DNA of 64,000 nucleotides from Xiphophorus maculatus (GCF_002775205.1 NC_036461.1:9833015-9897014), one strand, 5' to 3'. Counted from the stretch's first letter, positions 38,134 to 50,894 are shown. Program-made: numbers and translations. Notes: generated by a model not told the origin, from the sequence alone.

Positions 38134-39711
38134 TCATGTGAGCTTGGAGTTAACTGCAGGGTTCTGTCCATACCAGTACAGTTTCTCCTCAATCCTTTTC
38201 TTTGTCCACTGGCAGAGCAGCAGCATGCGGAATGTCTTTTGAAAGTTCTTGTTGCACAGGGCATAGCACATGGGGTTAACGGTACTGTTGACATAGCACA
38301 GCCAGTAGCCCAGATGCCAGAGGGAGAGTGGGATACAGTCTGAGCAGAAGGTGGAAATCAACACCATGATGTTGTAAGGGGTCCATGTAAGGATAAATGC
38401 CAGTAAGATAGCACTGAGAGTCTGAGCTGCTTTCCTCTCTTTGATCAGCACCATCCTTTTTCTCTTGGTGATCTGGCTTTTCAGAGATGTATCTGTAGGC
38501 TTGGACACTGAGGAGGTTGAGGGAACGCTCATAGATTCAGCCGAGGAGAAAGTTGAGGACGCCAACTTGGTGTTTCCATTTTTGCTCTGGTGTTCCACGT
38601 GACCATCTTTGGGCACAGGTTTAAACTTGTAGGACACACATTTGCTACTCTTTTGAGAGCTGCTTTTGGGATGTGCCTGGAAGAAGCTGTCATCATCAAA
38701 ACTGCTGAGCTGCTCACTCTCACTTCCCACAATGATTCTGTTTGCTTCGCAAGCCTGATTCCTGACGGAGGGCTTGCGCCCCACCGGAGACATTGGCCTG
38801 TCCTCATCCTCAGAAGAGGCGTAGCTATTGAAGGTGGTCAACTGACCGGCTTTGGACCACTCATCACTAGTGGATCCAGTGGATTTGGCATGGCTCCTGC
38901 TGGAAGATGACCAGGAGGCTTGGTTCTGATCATGTGAAGTTGATCTTAGTTTACAACTAAAACATGATCTTATGATGGTCTTCTGAGGTTGTGCCTCACC
39001 AGAGTCCAATTGATAATTAACACCCTGAAGTTCTGCCAGATCTTTTGTCCTCTTCTCTGTCTCCTTATAGATCCGACAGTAGAGGATTGTCATAACCGAC
39101 ACAGGAATATAAAAGGCCGCAATTGCTGTCCCGAACGTTATAACGGGCTCAGAAAAAAACTGAATTTGGCATTGCCTTTCAGGAACAGTTCTTTTCCCAA
39201 CAAAATATTGCCAACAAAGAATAGGTGGGGCCCACAAAATCAGAGACACCAACCAAGCTAAACCTATCATAATTCCAGCTCGTCTAGGGGTCCGTTTGGC
39301 CCTGTAAGTCAGAGGCCGAGTAATGGAAAAATATCTGTCAAAACTGATCACAAGCAAGTTCATGACAGAGGCATTACTGGCTACATAGTCCACTGCTAAC
39401 CACAGATCACAGGCAAGGTCCCCTAAAGCCCAGTAGCCCATCAGGATGTAAGAGGTGTACAAATTCATGGAAAAAACCCCTATGATGAGGTCTGCTGCTG
39501 CCAGACTCAGTAAGTAGTAATTGTTCACTGTCTTCAGTTGACTATTGACTTTAAAGGAGACCATTACAAGAACATTGCCCACAATGGTGATGAGGCTGAC
39601 AATGGCAGACACAGTCGCAATGGTAATCACCTCCCAAAGACTGTGAGTGACCAGGTGGATGTCTTTTGTAGTGTTATTTCTGGTGAAGTTAACTAGGTTT
39701 TCTCCTTCCAT
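38134..39711 (-). CDS. chrm5: Muscarinic acetylcholine receptor M5, intronless coding region
   Basis: A Gq-coupled class A GPCR for acetylcholine in the plasma membrane. Translation from 39711 gives 525 residues (human 532). The conserved MEG start has an ideal Kozak context (ACCATGG); an in-frame ATG nine codons upstream (39738) has a poor one. Numbering from 39738: N-glycosylation sequons at N17, N21 and N22; TM1 from about 36; D117 is the ligand-binding aspartate of TM3; C110 and C190 form the extracellular disulfide; D134-R135-Y136 is the DRY motif; a long third intracellular loop covers about 225-435; FILTWTPYN in TM6; NPMCY at 488-492 in TM7. The second loop, [20 protein letters not shown], is characteristic of M5 and M3. 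Fish may carry two chrm5 copies; which one this is cannot be told here. Confidence 0.97.
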   Translation of the reverse strand: MEGENLVNFTRNNTTKDIHLVTHSLWEVITIATVSAIVSLITIVGNVLVMVSFKVNSQLKTVNNYYLLSLAAADLIIGVFSMNLYTSYILMGYWALGDLACDLWLAVDYVASNASVMNLLVISFDRYFSITRPLTYRAKRTPRRAGIMIGLAWLVSLILWAPPILCWQYFVGKRTVPERQCQIQFFSEPVITFGTAIAAFYIPVSVMTILYCRIYKETEKRTKDLAELQGVNYQLDSGEAQPQKTIIRSCFSCKLRSTSHDQNQASWSSSSRSHAKSTGSTSDEWSKAGQLTTFNSYASSEDEDRPMSPVGRKPSVRNQACEANRIIVGSESEQLSSFDDDSFFQAHPKSSSQKSSKCVSYKFKPVPKDGHVEHQSKNGNTKLASSTFSSAESMSVPSTSSVSKPTDTSLKSQITKRKRMVLIKERKAAQTLSAILLAFILTWTPYNIMVLISTFCSDCIPLSLWHLGYWLCYVNSTVNPMCYALCNKNFQKTFRMLLLCQWTKKRIEEKLYWYGQNPAVNSKLT

Positions 39712-39781
39712 GGTCTTCTGGATATTACAGGCATCCATCCATCATAAGCATGTTTGGATCTTCCATGTGAGGCAAAGGCAT
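39712..39781 (-). promoter_or_regulatory. chrm5: chrm5 5' untranslated exon part with an upstream reading frame
   Basis: On the minus strand a strong acceptor (long pyrimidine tract then TTATTTCAG) ends at 39782, so the coding exon starts at 39781 and the 5' UTR is spliced. From 39781 an upstream frame of 18 codons (ATG CCT TTG ... TGC CTG TAA, ending 39725) precedes the main start at 39711. It overlaps the alternative in-frame ATG at 39738. It could lower translation of the receptor; that is inference. Confidence 0.6.
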
Positions 39782-41006
39782 CTGAAATAAAGAAAAAAAA
39801 AGAAAGGTAACATCTCTGCCTCACAAAGTATACATCAGTTTAATATTGTATCAAATTGTAAAACTTCATATGTTAAGAAAAGGACAAGTTATATATTCTA
39901 CCCATTACTAAACCTATGTTTGAATTTACTTGGCATGGTGTTCATTGCTACTTCACAGCAATTTCAAATATCTGTAGGGAGGTACAACGATTTGAATTGC
40001 ACATAGGTATAGACTTGGCTGATTCTGAGATATTGACATTGAGCTATACATTTTTAGCTTGATCAGTGCTATTCAAACTCAAAATATTTTTTTGATGGCT
40101 GAGTGTACTATTCATGAGCACTACCAGGCTGCCCAGCAACAACTCTTCATTGTGAATTGTAATGCACAAGAAAATGAGGACTCAAAGTTAGCTATTTTCA
40201 TATGTTTGAGATATGTTTGAGATTCATTCAGACTTCTAAAGTGAGCAACAGTCTCAATAACAGTGTCAGATTGCTAAGTAAAGGACAGGTTGCACTGTTT
40301 TCTCCTTGTATGTTTTTCAGCTTCTGACAGTCTGAAAATATTCAAGGATCGTGTTTACAGCCTTCTAGAAATCTCAAAAGTTAAGATTGGGTTCTGCATG
40401 CATAGACACTACTCTCTTCAGAAATGTTATCAGTGGCAACCATACCAATTGCCATTCTGGTGTGCAGCAGACTCAAAATTCAACACCATAGAAACTCAAA
40501 ATGCTATGTGACTGATGTAGAAATGTATTGTGTGGATATAGTTATTGCTTTAAGCTATTTTAGGGACAGCTATCTCACTACCATAAGAGAGCCTCAGTCT
40601 ACACGTGCTGGAGATTTAAGTGGAGGCTCTCTGCCGCCCTCTACTGGTGAAGCATAGGGAAAGGCTTTTTCTGAGAATGTTTTTCCACAAGTACTTCCGG
40701 TACCAGAGTCGTTGATAATTGGGATTTTCAGTAGAAATCTAAAGAACTGTATGAGAATTCCCATGGAGCTTCATACTTACGTGGCTAAATACTATGAATG
40801 GCTCAATCTTTCATATGATGAAGTCATTAAATATGATGTAAAATGCCCTTTCCCGAAGAGGCTTCTTAAATAGTTATAACATGTCAAAAGAGTCAGTTAA
40901 AAAGTTCTTTAAAGTCTCAACACAAAGACATTCAACTTTGATTAACTTTGTTATGAACAAGTATCAAGACATTTGTCTCCAATGAGAGAGAGGGAGAGAC
41001 AGATAT

Positions 41007-41180
<174 letters not shown>

Positions 41181-42230
41181 TTTATCACCATTTTTGGGTG
41201 GAAAAAATATCAGATGATGCCTTTTGCTATTTATTACCAGTAGAGGGCAGCAGAGACCCTCCAATCAAATCTCAACCACATGAATGTAAAGTCTGGAGTT
41301 TTCTTGCAATAGTGAGCCATTTATGCTTAACTGGATAAATGTTTTGGAGAGAAGCCAGCTAGATAGCATATGGTTCTAAGTTTGGACATTAAATTTAATT
41401 ATGTAAAATCAAATTTTAGTGGCATGCAATATTTTTATGATTGTGAAGGTTGTTACAGGTTTTAAAGCAGCATCACTTTCCTAGCAAATGTAAAAAATCG
41501 AATGGTAATAAAAACAGAGTGCAACAATGTGCTTAACTGGACCATAATGCCACTTAAGTTAATGAAATGTTATATGTATCTGCCTTTTCCAAGCATGTTT
41601 TCCATTCCCTCACAAAAATCTCAAGCCAACTGGTCAAATGGAGTCATGATTCTGAGCCTTGTCTCTCAATCTTTCTGAAATGAGAAACTTCCATTTGCCA
41701 TATTCCAACTCAGCCTCTGTATCTTGTGTGTTACCTTCCCAGTTCCAAAATGGTTGAAAATGAACCGTGCAACAGTTTACCATCAGGGTGTTGAAGGTTC
41801 CCTGATGCTCCCAATGTGGATGAACAATGATCCTAAGCTTGATAGAAAATATATATATTAAATAAAAAAGCGCAAAACTGTGTGTCGATTGAAGCAATTG
41901 AATTTTCAGGCGGTCGGTTACTCAGAGTACTGACACACATGTAGGCACTGATAGCTTCTTGTATTATTCCCTTAGCGGTCAACAAATAGCACCACACTGG
42001 AGAAATTGGCTTTGTAAAAACAGACATTCATTTCCTTGTTGACCAACACTGCCCTCTTCCATTTCAAACCGAACTGGATTGTTTGAGGGTTTTAATCAAA
42101 ATGCTTCAATAGGAAATTGTATATCAGGACAAATAAATGCTCTCTGGGGCACTAAACAGAATAGGTTTCTGAAAATAACACAAGCTGTAATAGTCTGCTA
42201 TTTGTTGCAATAAGGAAACATTTATAAGCG

Positions 42231-42665
42231 AAGCAGTGCCTATAAAAAATACTTATGTGAAATCTTTCACATTTGGTCACCCAACCACAAATCTCAATGT
42301 GTTTTATTGGGATTTTCAATGATAGATCAGTGGAACCTGGCCCTTAACTGAAAAATGCAATCAAAATGATGCATGGGTTTCTAATGTTTTACAACTAAAA
42401 GTGTGACATACATGTGAATTCAGTAGCTTGATATTCTAATATGAAATACAACATAATCAAAATGCCTAGCTTATCCAAGAGGCCCATAAAGCTGCAGAGT
42501 TTTGTAAGTGGAAGAATCTATTAACAGGCCAACTGTTAAGTTTGAATCCCATACAAACCGTCAATATAATAGCAGCAAGGCAAAAAATATTGCTACACAA
42601 AAGCCAGTAAAGTTTGCCACAAACTACATAGGGGAAGTGGTAAAAGAAGCTAATCTTGATAGATG
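42231..42665 (+). mobile_element. Decayed Tc1-like element, 5' half
   Basis: It begins with the terminal signature CAGTGCCTATAAAAAATACT, then TTGGTCACCCAACCACAAAT and TTTTATTGGGATTTTCAATG, and jumps to transposase blocks AAGAGGCCCATAAAGCTGCA, AAGCCAGTAAAGTTTGCCAC and GGGGAAGTGGTAAAAGAAGC. No frame is intact and the 3' end is lacking. It is the same family as the copies at 36725 and 43900. Confidence 0.7.
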
Positions 42666-42952
42666 AGAGCAAATAGATTTTTTAGCCTACATACAAAGCG
42701 GAAAATGTAACTTACATTGCACATTCTCTTGAGCACATCATCTTTACTGTCGAAGATGTTGGTGGTAACAACTTGCCATATGAATGATTTTCTACAGCAA
42801 GTACAGGGAAGCTGCTTTGAGTTGGTGGAAAATGTTTTAGACATTTCACACTTGAAACTGTAATTGGAGTGTAAGGTGGTTTGTATAAAATGTTAAATTG
42901 ATCAAACAGAGATGCACAAGGAAGAAAGATCTGTCTTAACAGCCCTTTTAAT

Positions 42953-43003
42953 TTAAATTAAAGCCCAATTGCTTTGGGCTTTAATTTAAGAGCCCAAAGC
43001 AAT
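42953..43003. repeat. Overlapping perfect inverted repeats
   Basis: TTAAATTAAAGCCC (42953-42966) pairs with GGGCTTTAATTTAA (42976-42989). ATTGCTTTGGGCT (42968-42980) pairs with AGCCCAAAGCAAT (42991-43003). The two stems share bases, so they are alternative folds. Not explained by a listed element. Confidence 0.75.
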
Positions 43004-43899
43004 GGCTGTAATCAAAGCCTATTACTTGAGAAATACCTGTTTTCAAAAGCCTTTCTTTTACAGTGCAAGGTCAGCATTCCATCAGCCATCCAGGAGGCAG
43101 ACAAATAACATTCCGGTATTGTGACGTGCTGTGTGCACAATTGTACCTCATGAAACAAGCACAAAAAATGCACAATGTAAGTTACTTTTTTCTATTCTTT
43201 ATCAGATCTGGTTTTTATTAGAAATCTCTCAAACTATGAGTGACAAAGACCTTAAATTGCTAATTCTAAATTGATGTGCATATAAATATAAGAAATAATT
43301 ATGAAACCAAGAAACAAAAAGAGAGAAAATGATACAACTGTTTTATCTTTCTAAACCAGCACCACGGACAGCACCGTGAGTTTATCAATGAGAGCAAACC
43401 TAAGTCTGAAAAGTATTTACTGAGTACAGAAGGTGTGAAGATTATATTCAGCTGAGCAACCTGTGACCTTGAAGCCTTGGAAGGTGTGTGAATGGCTAAA
43501 AAGCTAAAATAATTACATAAAGAATTAAATAATTTCAATTTACAACAGTAATATTACCCCCCTTTTCTCTTTCCAAAAGTAATCCTCTGGTTTTGGAGTT
43601 AGTGGTCTCACCTGGCTGAGCCAACTGAATCAAAAATGCCAGGGACAATTTTACAGATATGATTACAAGAAAGGGTTGGGCGATTCCTCTGTTGCTATAG
43701 GGACTCCAACGTGGACTGTCTTTTACTCCATTTTTGTTCCTGAAAGATGATCTGTCAGTGTAAGAAATAAAATATAAGGAATGACATGAAGCTCCAAATA
43801 AAGCATAATACATTTCATTTAATGTTTGTTTCAACAGAACCTAGTGCCATTTAATTTCAGTATTACTATTAAAGATGCATAGCACAGACGGATTTTATA

Positions 43900-45085
43900 T
43901 CTTGACTAGAAAGACCTTTTTAAACTTTTCCACTAGCCACAACGCAGGAAACATGTGGAAGAAGGCGATCTTGTCAGGTGAGACAGAAACTGAGTATGCA
44001 AGCTAACTCTGCACATCACAGTTAATGTTAATCCAAAATTAACATGGGAATGGCCACATTATGCTGTGAGAATGATTCACTTCAGCCGAGACAAAGAATT
44101 GGTCAGAGTTGATTGGAAGATGGAGCAAAATAGAGAGCAATCCCTGAAAAAACCTATTTAGAAAGACGTGCAATGGGGGTAGAGGTTCATCTTCCATAAA
44201 ATAAATATACACCCTGAGCAACAGAAATGTAGTTTTGAACATTAATTACCAAATTATTAATAATGACTACCAGCTCACTTAATAGATTTAGAAGAACCAC
44301 CATGTTGTCAAACTTTTTCAAAAAGTAACAAAAAAAAGAAAAAAACAACTCTTATTCTTGCTGCTTGTTGAAAGAAAAACATCTCCAAGATTACTTGTAT
44401 TTCTGGAAGTTTGTGTCCTCAAATATTTTAAAAACAGTTTTTACAACCTCATTTTTGTCATATATTCCTTTAGAATTTGAATGCATTTAATTAAGAGATA
44501 CACTCTCCTCTCAACTTGTAATAGTCATAATAATTTCTCTGATCACTGAGTACAAAAAAAATAATTAATCCCGCTTATTTAATGATTTACAAATAGAACA
44601 AAGTTAAGTTAGGTTGGCCATATCCATGTTCTAACTTTAGAGGTAAATGAAACAATGCATACCAAACCACTGCCCAACCCTTTTCTTATCTCAAAGGGTT
44701 TCTGCGAACTTTCTCCATTGGAGTTACATTTTGAGTAGTATTTCCCTGAAGAAGTTACTCATTTTAAATGAGGTTGTTAGTTTTACACTGGAGGTAACTT
44801 GTTTTGGAAAACTGATGTTCATAGACGCATCAATGTAGTTTGAGTGAGAAAAAACAAAATAGGCAAAAATAGGGGGGAAAAAAGTCTAAATTTGTCAAAA
44901 AAAAAAAACAGACTTGTTTTAAAAACTGTGTATCATTCTAATTTTTAAGCCATGTTATTAAGTTATTTTAAACTATTTTATGTTGCTCTATAATGTAAAA
45001 TTCTCATAAAATATATTTGAGCTTTTGGTTGTGTCATCACAAATTGGGAAAAATTTCAAGTGGTGCAAGTATTTTCTTCTGTAAA
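43900..45085 (+). mobile_element. Decayed Tc1-like element, 3' half
   Basis: Transposase-derived blocks GGAAACATGTGGAAGAAGGC, TCTTGTCAGGTGAGACAGAA, CTAACTCTGCACATCACAGT, GGTCAGAGTTGATTGGAAGA and GTAGAGGTTCATCTTCC appear in order. A degenerate 3' terminus (TTTTGGTTGTGTCATCACAA, GGGAAAAATTTCAAG) lies near 45030-45060. The 5' half is not here; the remnant at 42231-42665 has the matching 5' half and the same orientation, so both could be one element split by unrelated sequence. Confidence 0.65.
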
Positions 45086-48000
45086 CCATGACAATATGTC
45101 CAGAAAATCTCGCATATGTAGGACTTTAAAGGTATGTGAAAGATTGTAGCAGCATAGCAAAAGCTATGCAACGTTTTGTTTATGAGCAATTTCACAGTCA
45201 AAGTACTTTTCAGAACATAAACAGGATAGAATAAACAGTGATTATGTTAAATGAAATGTAAAACCAGACTGTTATGAATATTTCCCAATACACACACATG
45301 GACCCCCCACTCATGAACAGAATATACAAATGGAAAAGCTCTTGAGGTCAAGAGGTGGAACAAGTCAAGTTCACTAATAGCCTCTAAACCAAGACTGAAA
45401 GCACTTTAATGGTACGTCTGGAACCCAGAGTATGGACATCTTGATAAATAGTGTATATAGTGTGTTGTGACCCGCTTTTGGGCATTGCTTGGATACTGTT
45501 TGGTATCACATGTGACAAATTACTGGGGGGAAGGATTCTAACCTTGCGTGGGCAGGAAAAAAGAAACTGCAACAGTACTGCCAATAAATTTTTCATGCTC
45601 ATATTTAGGATGTTCATGCATAACTGGATTTTAAATTAAACGAAATGCATTCTACTACTAAAGACAATGTTGTAAATCTGTTGGAATATTGTGCAAGAAA
45701 ATCTCATTCCCCCGACCAAGAAATCCAAATCTCCCTTATTATATATACATCCTAAGAGTATCAGATGTCCTTCTGAAATATTGTGCTAGCTCGCTATGCA
45801 TAAATAATGGTTATTGATCCGTTAGTTAACAGTGTCCTGCTTTTGAGTGAAGACAGGTTGTGTAGCAGAAATCCACGCTGAGTCTTCATGCTAGGGCGCT
45901 GAAGGCTGGCTTGAGGTCCTTTGGCACCTGGCCATCACTGCTTCTGTCCTGCAGCTTTGCATGATGGCCCTCACCACGCGCTGCTCCTAGTCATCCGCAA
46001 CCTTTCTCTACACCCCTGCTTTGGTTGTAACACAGCAGCTCAAGCAGGCCAATATCGTGTGTAGTTTGTAGAATAAAGATGGAAGTGGACGACGACAGAG
46101 CAGTGAGTCAAAGCAAAGGAGCCAAGGGATGTCGTGTGTATCTGCGCAGTGATTATGGATGATTTTCAAATCAGCCCACAGCTCCTTGGCACACTGGTTG
46201 GTGTTTACTGCAGTCAGCCCACTGACCCATGATTAACATCCCAGCATATGTAGCTTTCTTTCTGGAAAAATATATTCCTTGAATCAGTTTTGGTTTAGGT
46301 TCAGTCTTTCAGTGAAGCAGAAGAGAAAGAGAATTATAGGCATTAAAAGCTCCTGAAATATTACTGCTGATAGCAAAGAACTGAATGATGGTTACTGCAC
46401 TGTCCTAAAATGCCTCAAATCTTCTTCGCAAAAAATATACGCAATTAGTAGGCTTAGGATTTTATTTTACCAATTGTTCAAACTTTAACTCTTAGAAAAT
46501 GTTTTCAGAAATGTAAACTGTGTTACATCAGTGGCATTATAATGAACTATACAGTTTGCATAACGGCCAAAAGGGGAAGTGCGGTTATGTGCCTCTGTTC
46601 ACCAGCAGAGGGTTATGTAGAGTTATTATGGTTTGATTAGTGATGAACTTAAAATAAATGGAAAAGTGCGTAACATTCTTTTGAAATAATATACATACAT
46701 TTTAATTCAATTACAGGTTGGAGTATTTTTATGACTATCTAACCCAGTAATTCATGAAAATAATCAACTGCAATGAAAAAATAAACTGGTTTAGTCCTTG
46801 GGTGGGAAAGGCATCTTGTTCAAGTTGTCAGATTCTAATGTGTAGAAATTGGTGAACGGAAAAGTTGAACCACAAATTGTTTTTTGACTTTAGTTTAGGA
46901 GCCTGGAGAACAAATTGCTCAAAGTGAGTATAAATTGGCACATTTAGTTAAATCTGATTTTGTAAAACTAATTAATGTTTCAGATTGTACAAAATCTGTT
47001 GATGTTGGTTCTGGAAACTCTCTCCACCATATTTCAAAAAATGTCTTATTGAACTGCTGTGTTACAATCCAACTCTCCTGAGGGTCAAGGTGTTAACAGG
47101 TGTATTAAAACAACAAACAAAAAACAAGACCATTGATTGCTAATAAAGATGTTTGGGTGTTACACATGCACTCTTATTTATTCCGAATAGCACTTCATTC
47201 TCTTTTTGACTTACCATCCATACAGACGTAAATTGAATTGTCTTTTCAATTTACTTTTGATGTGCTATATTGTCCTGTCTTCTAATCTGTCATGTTTTTA
47301 ATGCTCTGTGCACTGTGGAAAGGCATTAAAGGAATTAAATTTGTCTGTTTGTAAAAATCATATTAGGGTTTTAAGTGTCTCCTCTTAGCTATGATTTTAA
47401 GACAAAAGTAAACTTAAAGTAGATCTAACCTACAATGAGAAATGATGAACAAGATCATTAGATGAATAATATGATCCGCTTATGTACCCCATAGTGGATT
47501 TGGCAGCTGCTGAAGGGAATAAAGCGATAACACAGAAAGCCTCTGGGAGTTTTGTTTTCAAAGCATCTACAACCTTTCTCTTGCCTCTTTATTTCAACAA
47601 TAAAATTATATGTGTTCTCACCAAGAATTTTTGAGATACCAGTCTGTGTCGGCCATTTTTTGCTTTTCATGTATGTTTTGATATTGATACTAATTGGCAG
47701 AATTTTTCTGAACTCATCACGTGTGCAAAACAAAAGCTACTGGAAACCAAACATTTCTCCACCAACACAATCCACAGTCTGGTGATTATTTTTCTAAGCT
47801 CACCAAACCATAACTCTGTTGAGACAACTACTTCATTGGTTTTCTCAAAAGAGACCCAGAACTATTTCCACATTTGTTGCAACACCTCATAGGATCCGTG
47901 GGGACTGGAAGGACTCGTTAAAATCACGCTTCACTGCTTAATCCCCCTCTGTATTGTCATTTCCAGTTAATCAAAAAGCAGGACAGGAATGGTTTTGAAA

Positions 48001-48671
48001 CGTGGCTGTTTCAAAAATGTATTGATTGCTTTTTTGTAAAAAAAAAAAAATAAAAAAATACAGTACATTTCAAAAAATTCCTGAAAGAAAATTTATGCAA
48101 TTTTGGAATTTTACACAGAAGGTTGGGGAAAAATACAAGGAGGAATATTACAGAACTTTAAAAATATGTGTTCTATTTTCAGGTTCATAATTTTTATAGA
48201 AATATGCAACTGCTGGATGAAGATTAACACAGAAGCTTCGTGATTACGTCAGCAAAAAAAAAAAAAAGTTTTTGAGATAAATTTTAGAAATAAAATGCAC
48301 ATGTTGTTTCCAAACTTGTGCACCTTTTTTGCCAGTAATTTATACTTTTTACAATAAAAATGTGAAGCACTTGAACAGCAATATGCAATTTGGTGAATGA
48401 TAAGTCATTGCCGAAAAAAAACTATGCACACACATCTTTTCAGGGGCACATCTTCTGTTTTGTTCATTAGGGTAAAAAGGCTTCATTAAAAATACATCTC
48501 CTCTCAGACATGCCCTTGTGCACACATGACGTCTTTTCCCCTTGAATTCAGGTCATGCCTTTGTGCATTAATCAAAAAGCGCACGTTTAATCAGTCATGA
48601 TTCTCTTGAGACTGAGCAAGCCACCTCAAGAAGAAAAAGAAAAAAAGACACAAAAAGAGAAATATACTCAC

Positions 48672-49300
48672 AATTGACTTTGATCAGGTCTCAGTGTTGG
48701 CTGTCCAAGGGAGCAAAGTTCATAGTTAATCCTTTTGTTTTGCCTGGGAAGCTTTTGGGTCAATTGTGGCACCGAGGAACAGGATCATAACACAGCTGAA
48801 GAGAACTCTGGTGGAAGAGAAATCCTGCTGACTTGACCCTTGCATGCCAAAGGGATCCGGAGGGGAAAGTCTGAACAGAGAGGGGGAGAAGAAACAGTCT
48901 GAAGGGCAGGATGGACAGCGGAACGCTTTGGGCATCCCTGCGTAAGGAGAGCACTCTCCAAATAGCTTCAAAAAGTCTCCTCTAAAAGCAAAGCTGCCTT
49001 CCTTTCTCATTCATGAATTTGAAACAAATCTGCACTGAAGCCAAAGAAATTGCAGAACAGAACTTTTTCTTGAAGAGCGAGCAGAGTGAGATGCACTGTG
49101 CTCCCTCTCAGGCAAGTTAAAGCAGAATGGCACAGTGAGACAGCCTGATGTCGGAGCCAAGTCACGGCTGCTGCCACTATGCTGCCGCTGCTGGAACTAC
49201 TCAGGCTGACAGACACAGATGTAGCTGACGCTAGCAAGCTGGGAGGAGAAATTCCCATAGGGGTGAATGGTTCATCATGTTTCGGCACAGTGAGCAGGCA
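48672..49300 (-). promoter_or_regulatory. Candidate 5' untranslated first exon and promoter, minus strand
   Basis: This segment is richer in G+C than its surroundings and ends on the minus strand at a consensus donor (CAATT|GTGAGTAT at 48672). The next strong minus-strand acceptor that fits a known gene is the chrm5 one at 39782. An open frame at 49010-48726 contains a hydrophobic stretch (LFSCVMILFLGA) but stops before the donor, so it would be an upstream frame, not a coding exon. Assignment to chrm5 is inference from orientation and splice sites. Confidence 0.3.
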
Positions 49301-49934
49301 GTGTGGACTCTAGAGGGTGGATGGGGCAATGGGGGTGGGGGTGGCTTCAAGGAATCCATTTTGGAAGGCTTGAGGGCAGAAGAAGGAGTAACGCTATGGA
49401 TTAGCAGTTGAGCTGAATGTTGGATTGTGTTTTTACTTACAAAAAGAAATGCAAAAAGTTACCTTGATTGTAATCTGTCGCAGCTTAACTGAAGCTCAAG
49501 CTCTGCTGTTCATAGAACAAATTCATCAGTCCTATGCTGATGTCTTTGAACCCACATGGGAAAAAACTGACATGGCTGGGCCAGATAAGCAGAGCGCAGA
49601 TGTGACAGATGTTTTCTTTCTATAGCACTCTGTGTGATTGTGTGTGTGTCTTTAAACATGTGCGCGTGTGTCTGCTTGGGTGCGAAGTGTGTTTTAATCT
49701 GGATGATGGGTGCTGATCTGTTCCAGGAGTTCTCATTTAAAGCGCCAGAGAAAAACACTTGTAGAACCAGGCTGCTGATAACACATATTTAAATTTATTT
49801 ATGGCCCTGATATATGTGCTCCATCACAAGGCAACAAAAAGAGACAGTCATTCGAGATCACTATACCTAAAGCCTAAAAACCAGGCTAGAATTGTAGAGT
49901 AACCAACAAAACTGAGCAAGCCACCTCAAAAACT

Positions 49935-49961
49935 GTTAGGTAAGCATTAGTGTTACCTAAC
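49935..49961. repeat. Perfect hairpin next to the dispersed repeat
   Basis: GTTAGGTAA (49935-49943) and TTACCTAAC (49953-49961) form a 9-bp stem with a 9-nt loop at the left border of the degraded repeat copy. It may be a terminus of that insertion. Confidence 0.6.
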
Positions 49962-50662
49962 AGGACTAAGGAAGGAGTCACCAGAGAGAACCCTTGTATG
50001 CACAGGGAGTGCATACAGAATTCATATAGAAATGCAGGTAATAGTTGGTTTTTATATTGTATTATTTTATCTATCCATTTTCTTACACCCTTATCCCTAG
50101 TGAGGTTAGGAGGAGCGCTAGTGCCTATCTCCCACAGTCACAGGGTACACCCTGGACAGGTCGACAGTCCATCGCAGGGCAACACAGAGACCAATAATCA
50201 TGCACACACACTGGCACTAAGCAGAATTTAGTTGTTGAAAAGTTTTCGCCAAGGGATTTGTGGGTGTGTATGAATTGAGACTGAGACGTAGGAGCACTGG
50301 CCGTGCCTTTTTGTTAATAGAATACGCATGGTTGGGTCTCCCTGGGGGTGTTGGTGATGAGAGGAGAATGAAAATGTTAATGTTTGCGAAGCCGCCTTGG
50401 GTTCTTCAGAACCTCTTAGGTTTTATTGACATTCACACCCCACAACAGCTCCAGCATTTAATTCAATATTTGACTATTTCAGTAGCAGATTTATATCAGA
50501 GATCAGGACAGACCAATCAATCTAACAGTCATGTTTTTGGAGCTGGAGATCCCAGAGAGAACCCACACATGCAAAATTCAGAAAGACTCCAAGCTGGGAA
50601 TTGAATCCAGGATCTTTTTGCTGCAAGGCAACAATGCTACCAACTGCACCACTGTGCAGCCC
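49955..50662 (+). mobile_element. Composite dispersed teleost repeat, fragmented copy or copies
   Basis: Three blocks of a high-copy fish repeat are present. At 50072-50215: ATCCATTTTCTTACACCCTT, GGGTACACCCTGGACAGGTC and TCGCAGGGCAACACAGAGAC. At 50500-50662: CTAACAGTCATGTTTTTGGA, AGAGAACCCACACATGCA, GGGAATTGAATCCAGGATCT, TTGCTGCAAGGCAACAATGC and ACTGTGCAGCCC. At 49955-50000: a second, more degraded copy of the same 3' part. About 270 bp of unlike sequence separate the first two. Family class is uncertain; no tRNA-like promoter is evident. Confidence 0.7.
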
Positions 50663-50894
50663 CCAGTATTATATCAAATTAAATTACATTATATTACCGT
50701 ATATTACAATTTACTTAATTACTGAGTAATGCTTTTTGCTGTTTTTTTGTTTTTTTGTGTTTTTTGGCAAATTTTAACTTTATTTTATACTTGGTTGAAT
50801 GAAATGTCAAACCATGGCTTTGTAATTTCCACATCAAAATATAGACTTTCTTTTCAGATAAATTTGTAATTAATTTGTTCAGGTTCATGTTACT

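Noticed and set aside
48726..49010. 94-codon minus-strand frame with a signal-like hydrophobic stretch
   Set aside because: It stops before the donor at 48672, has no splice site that would extend it and matches no family I know. It is better read as untranslated or upstream-frame sequence.
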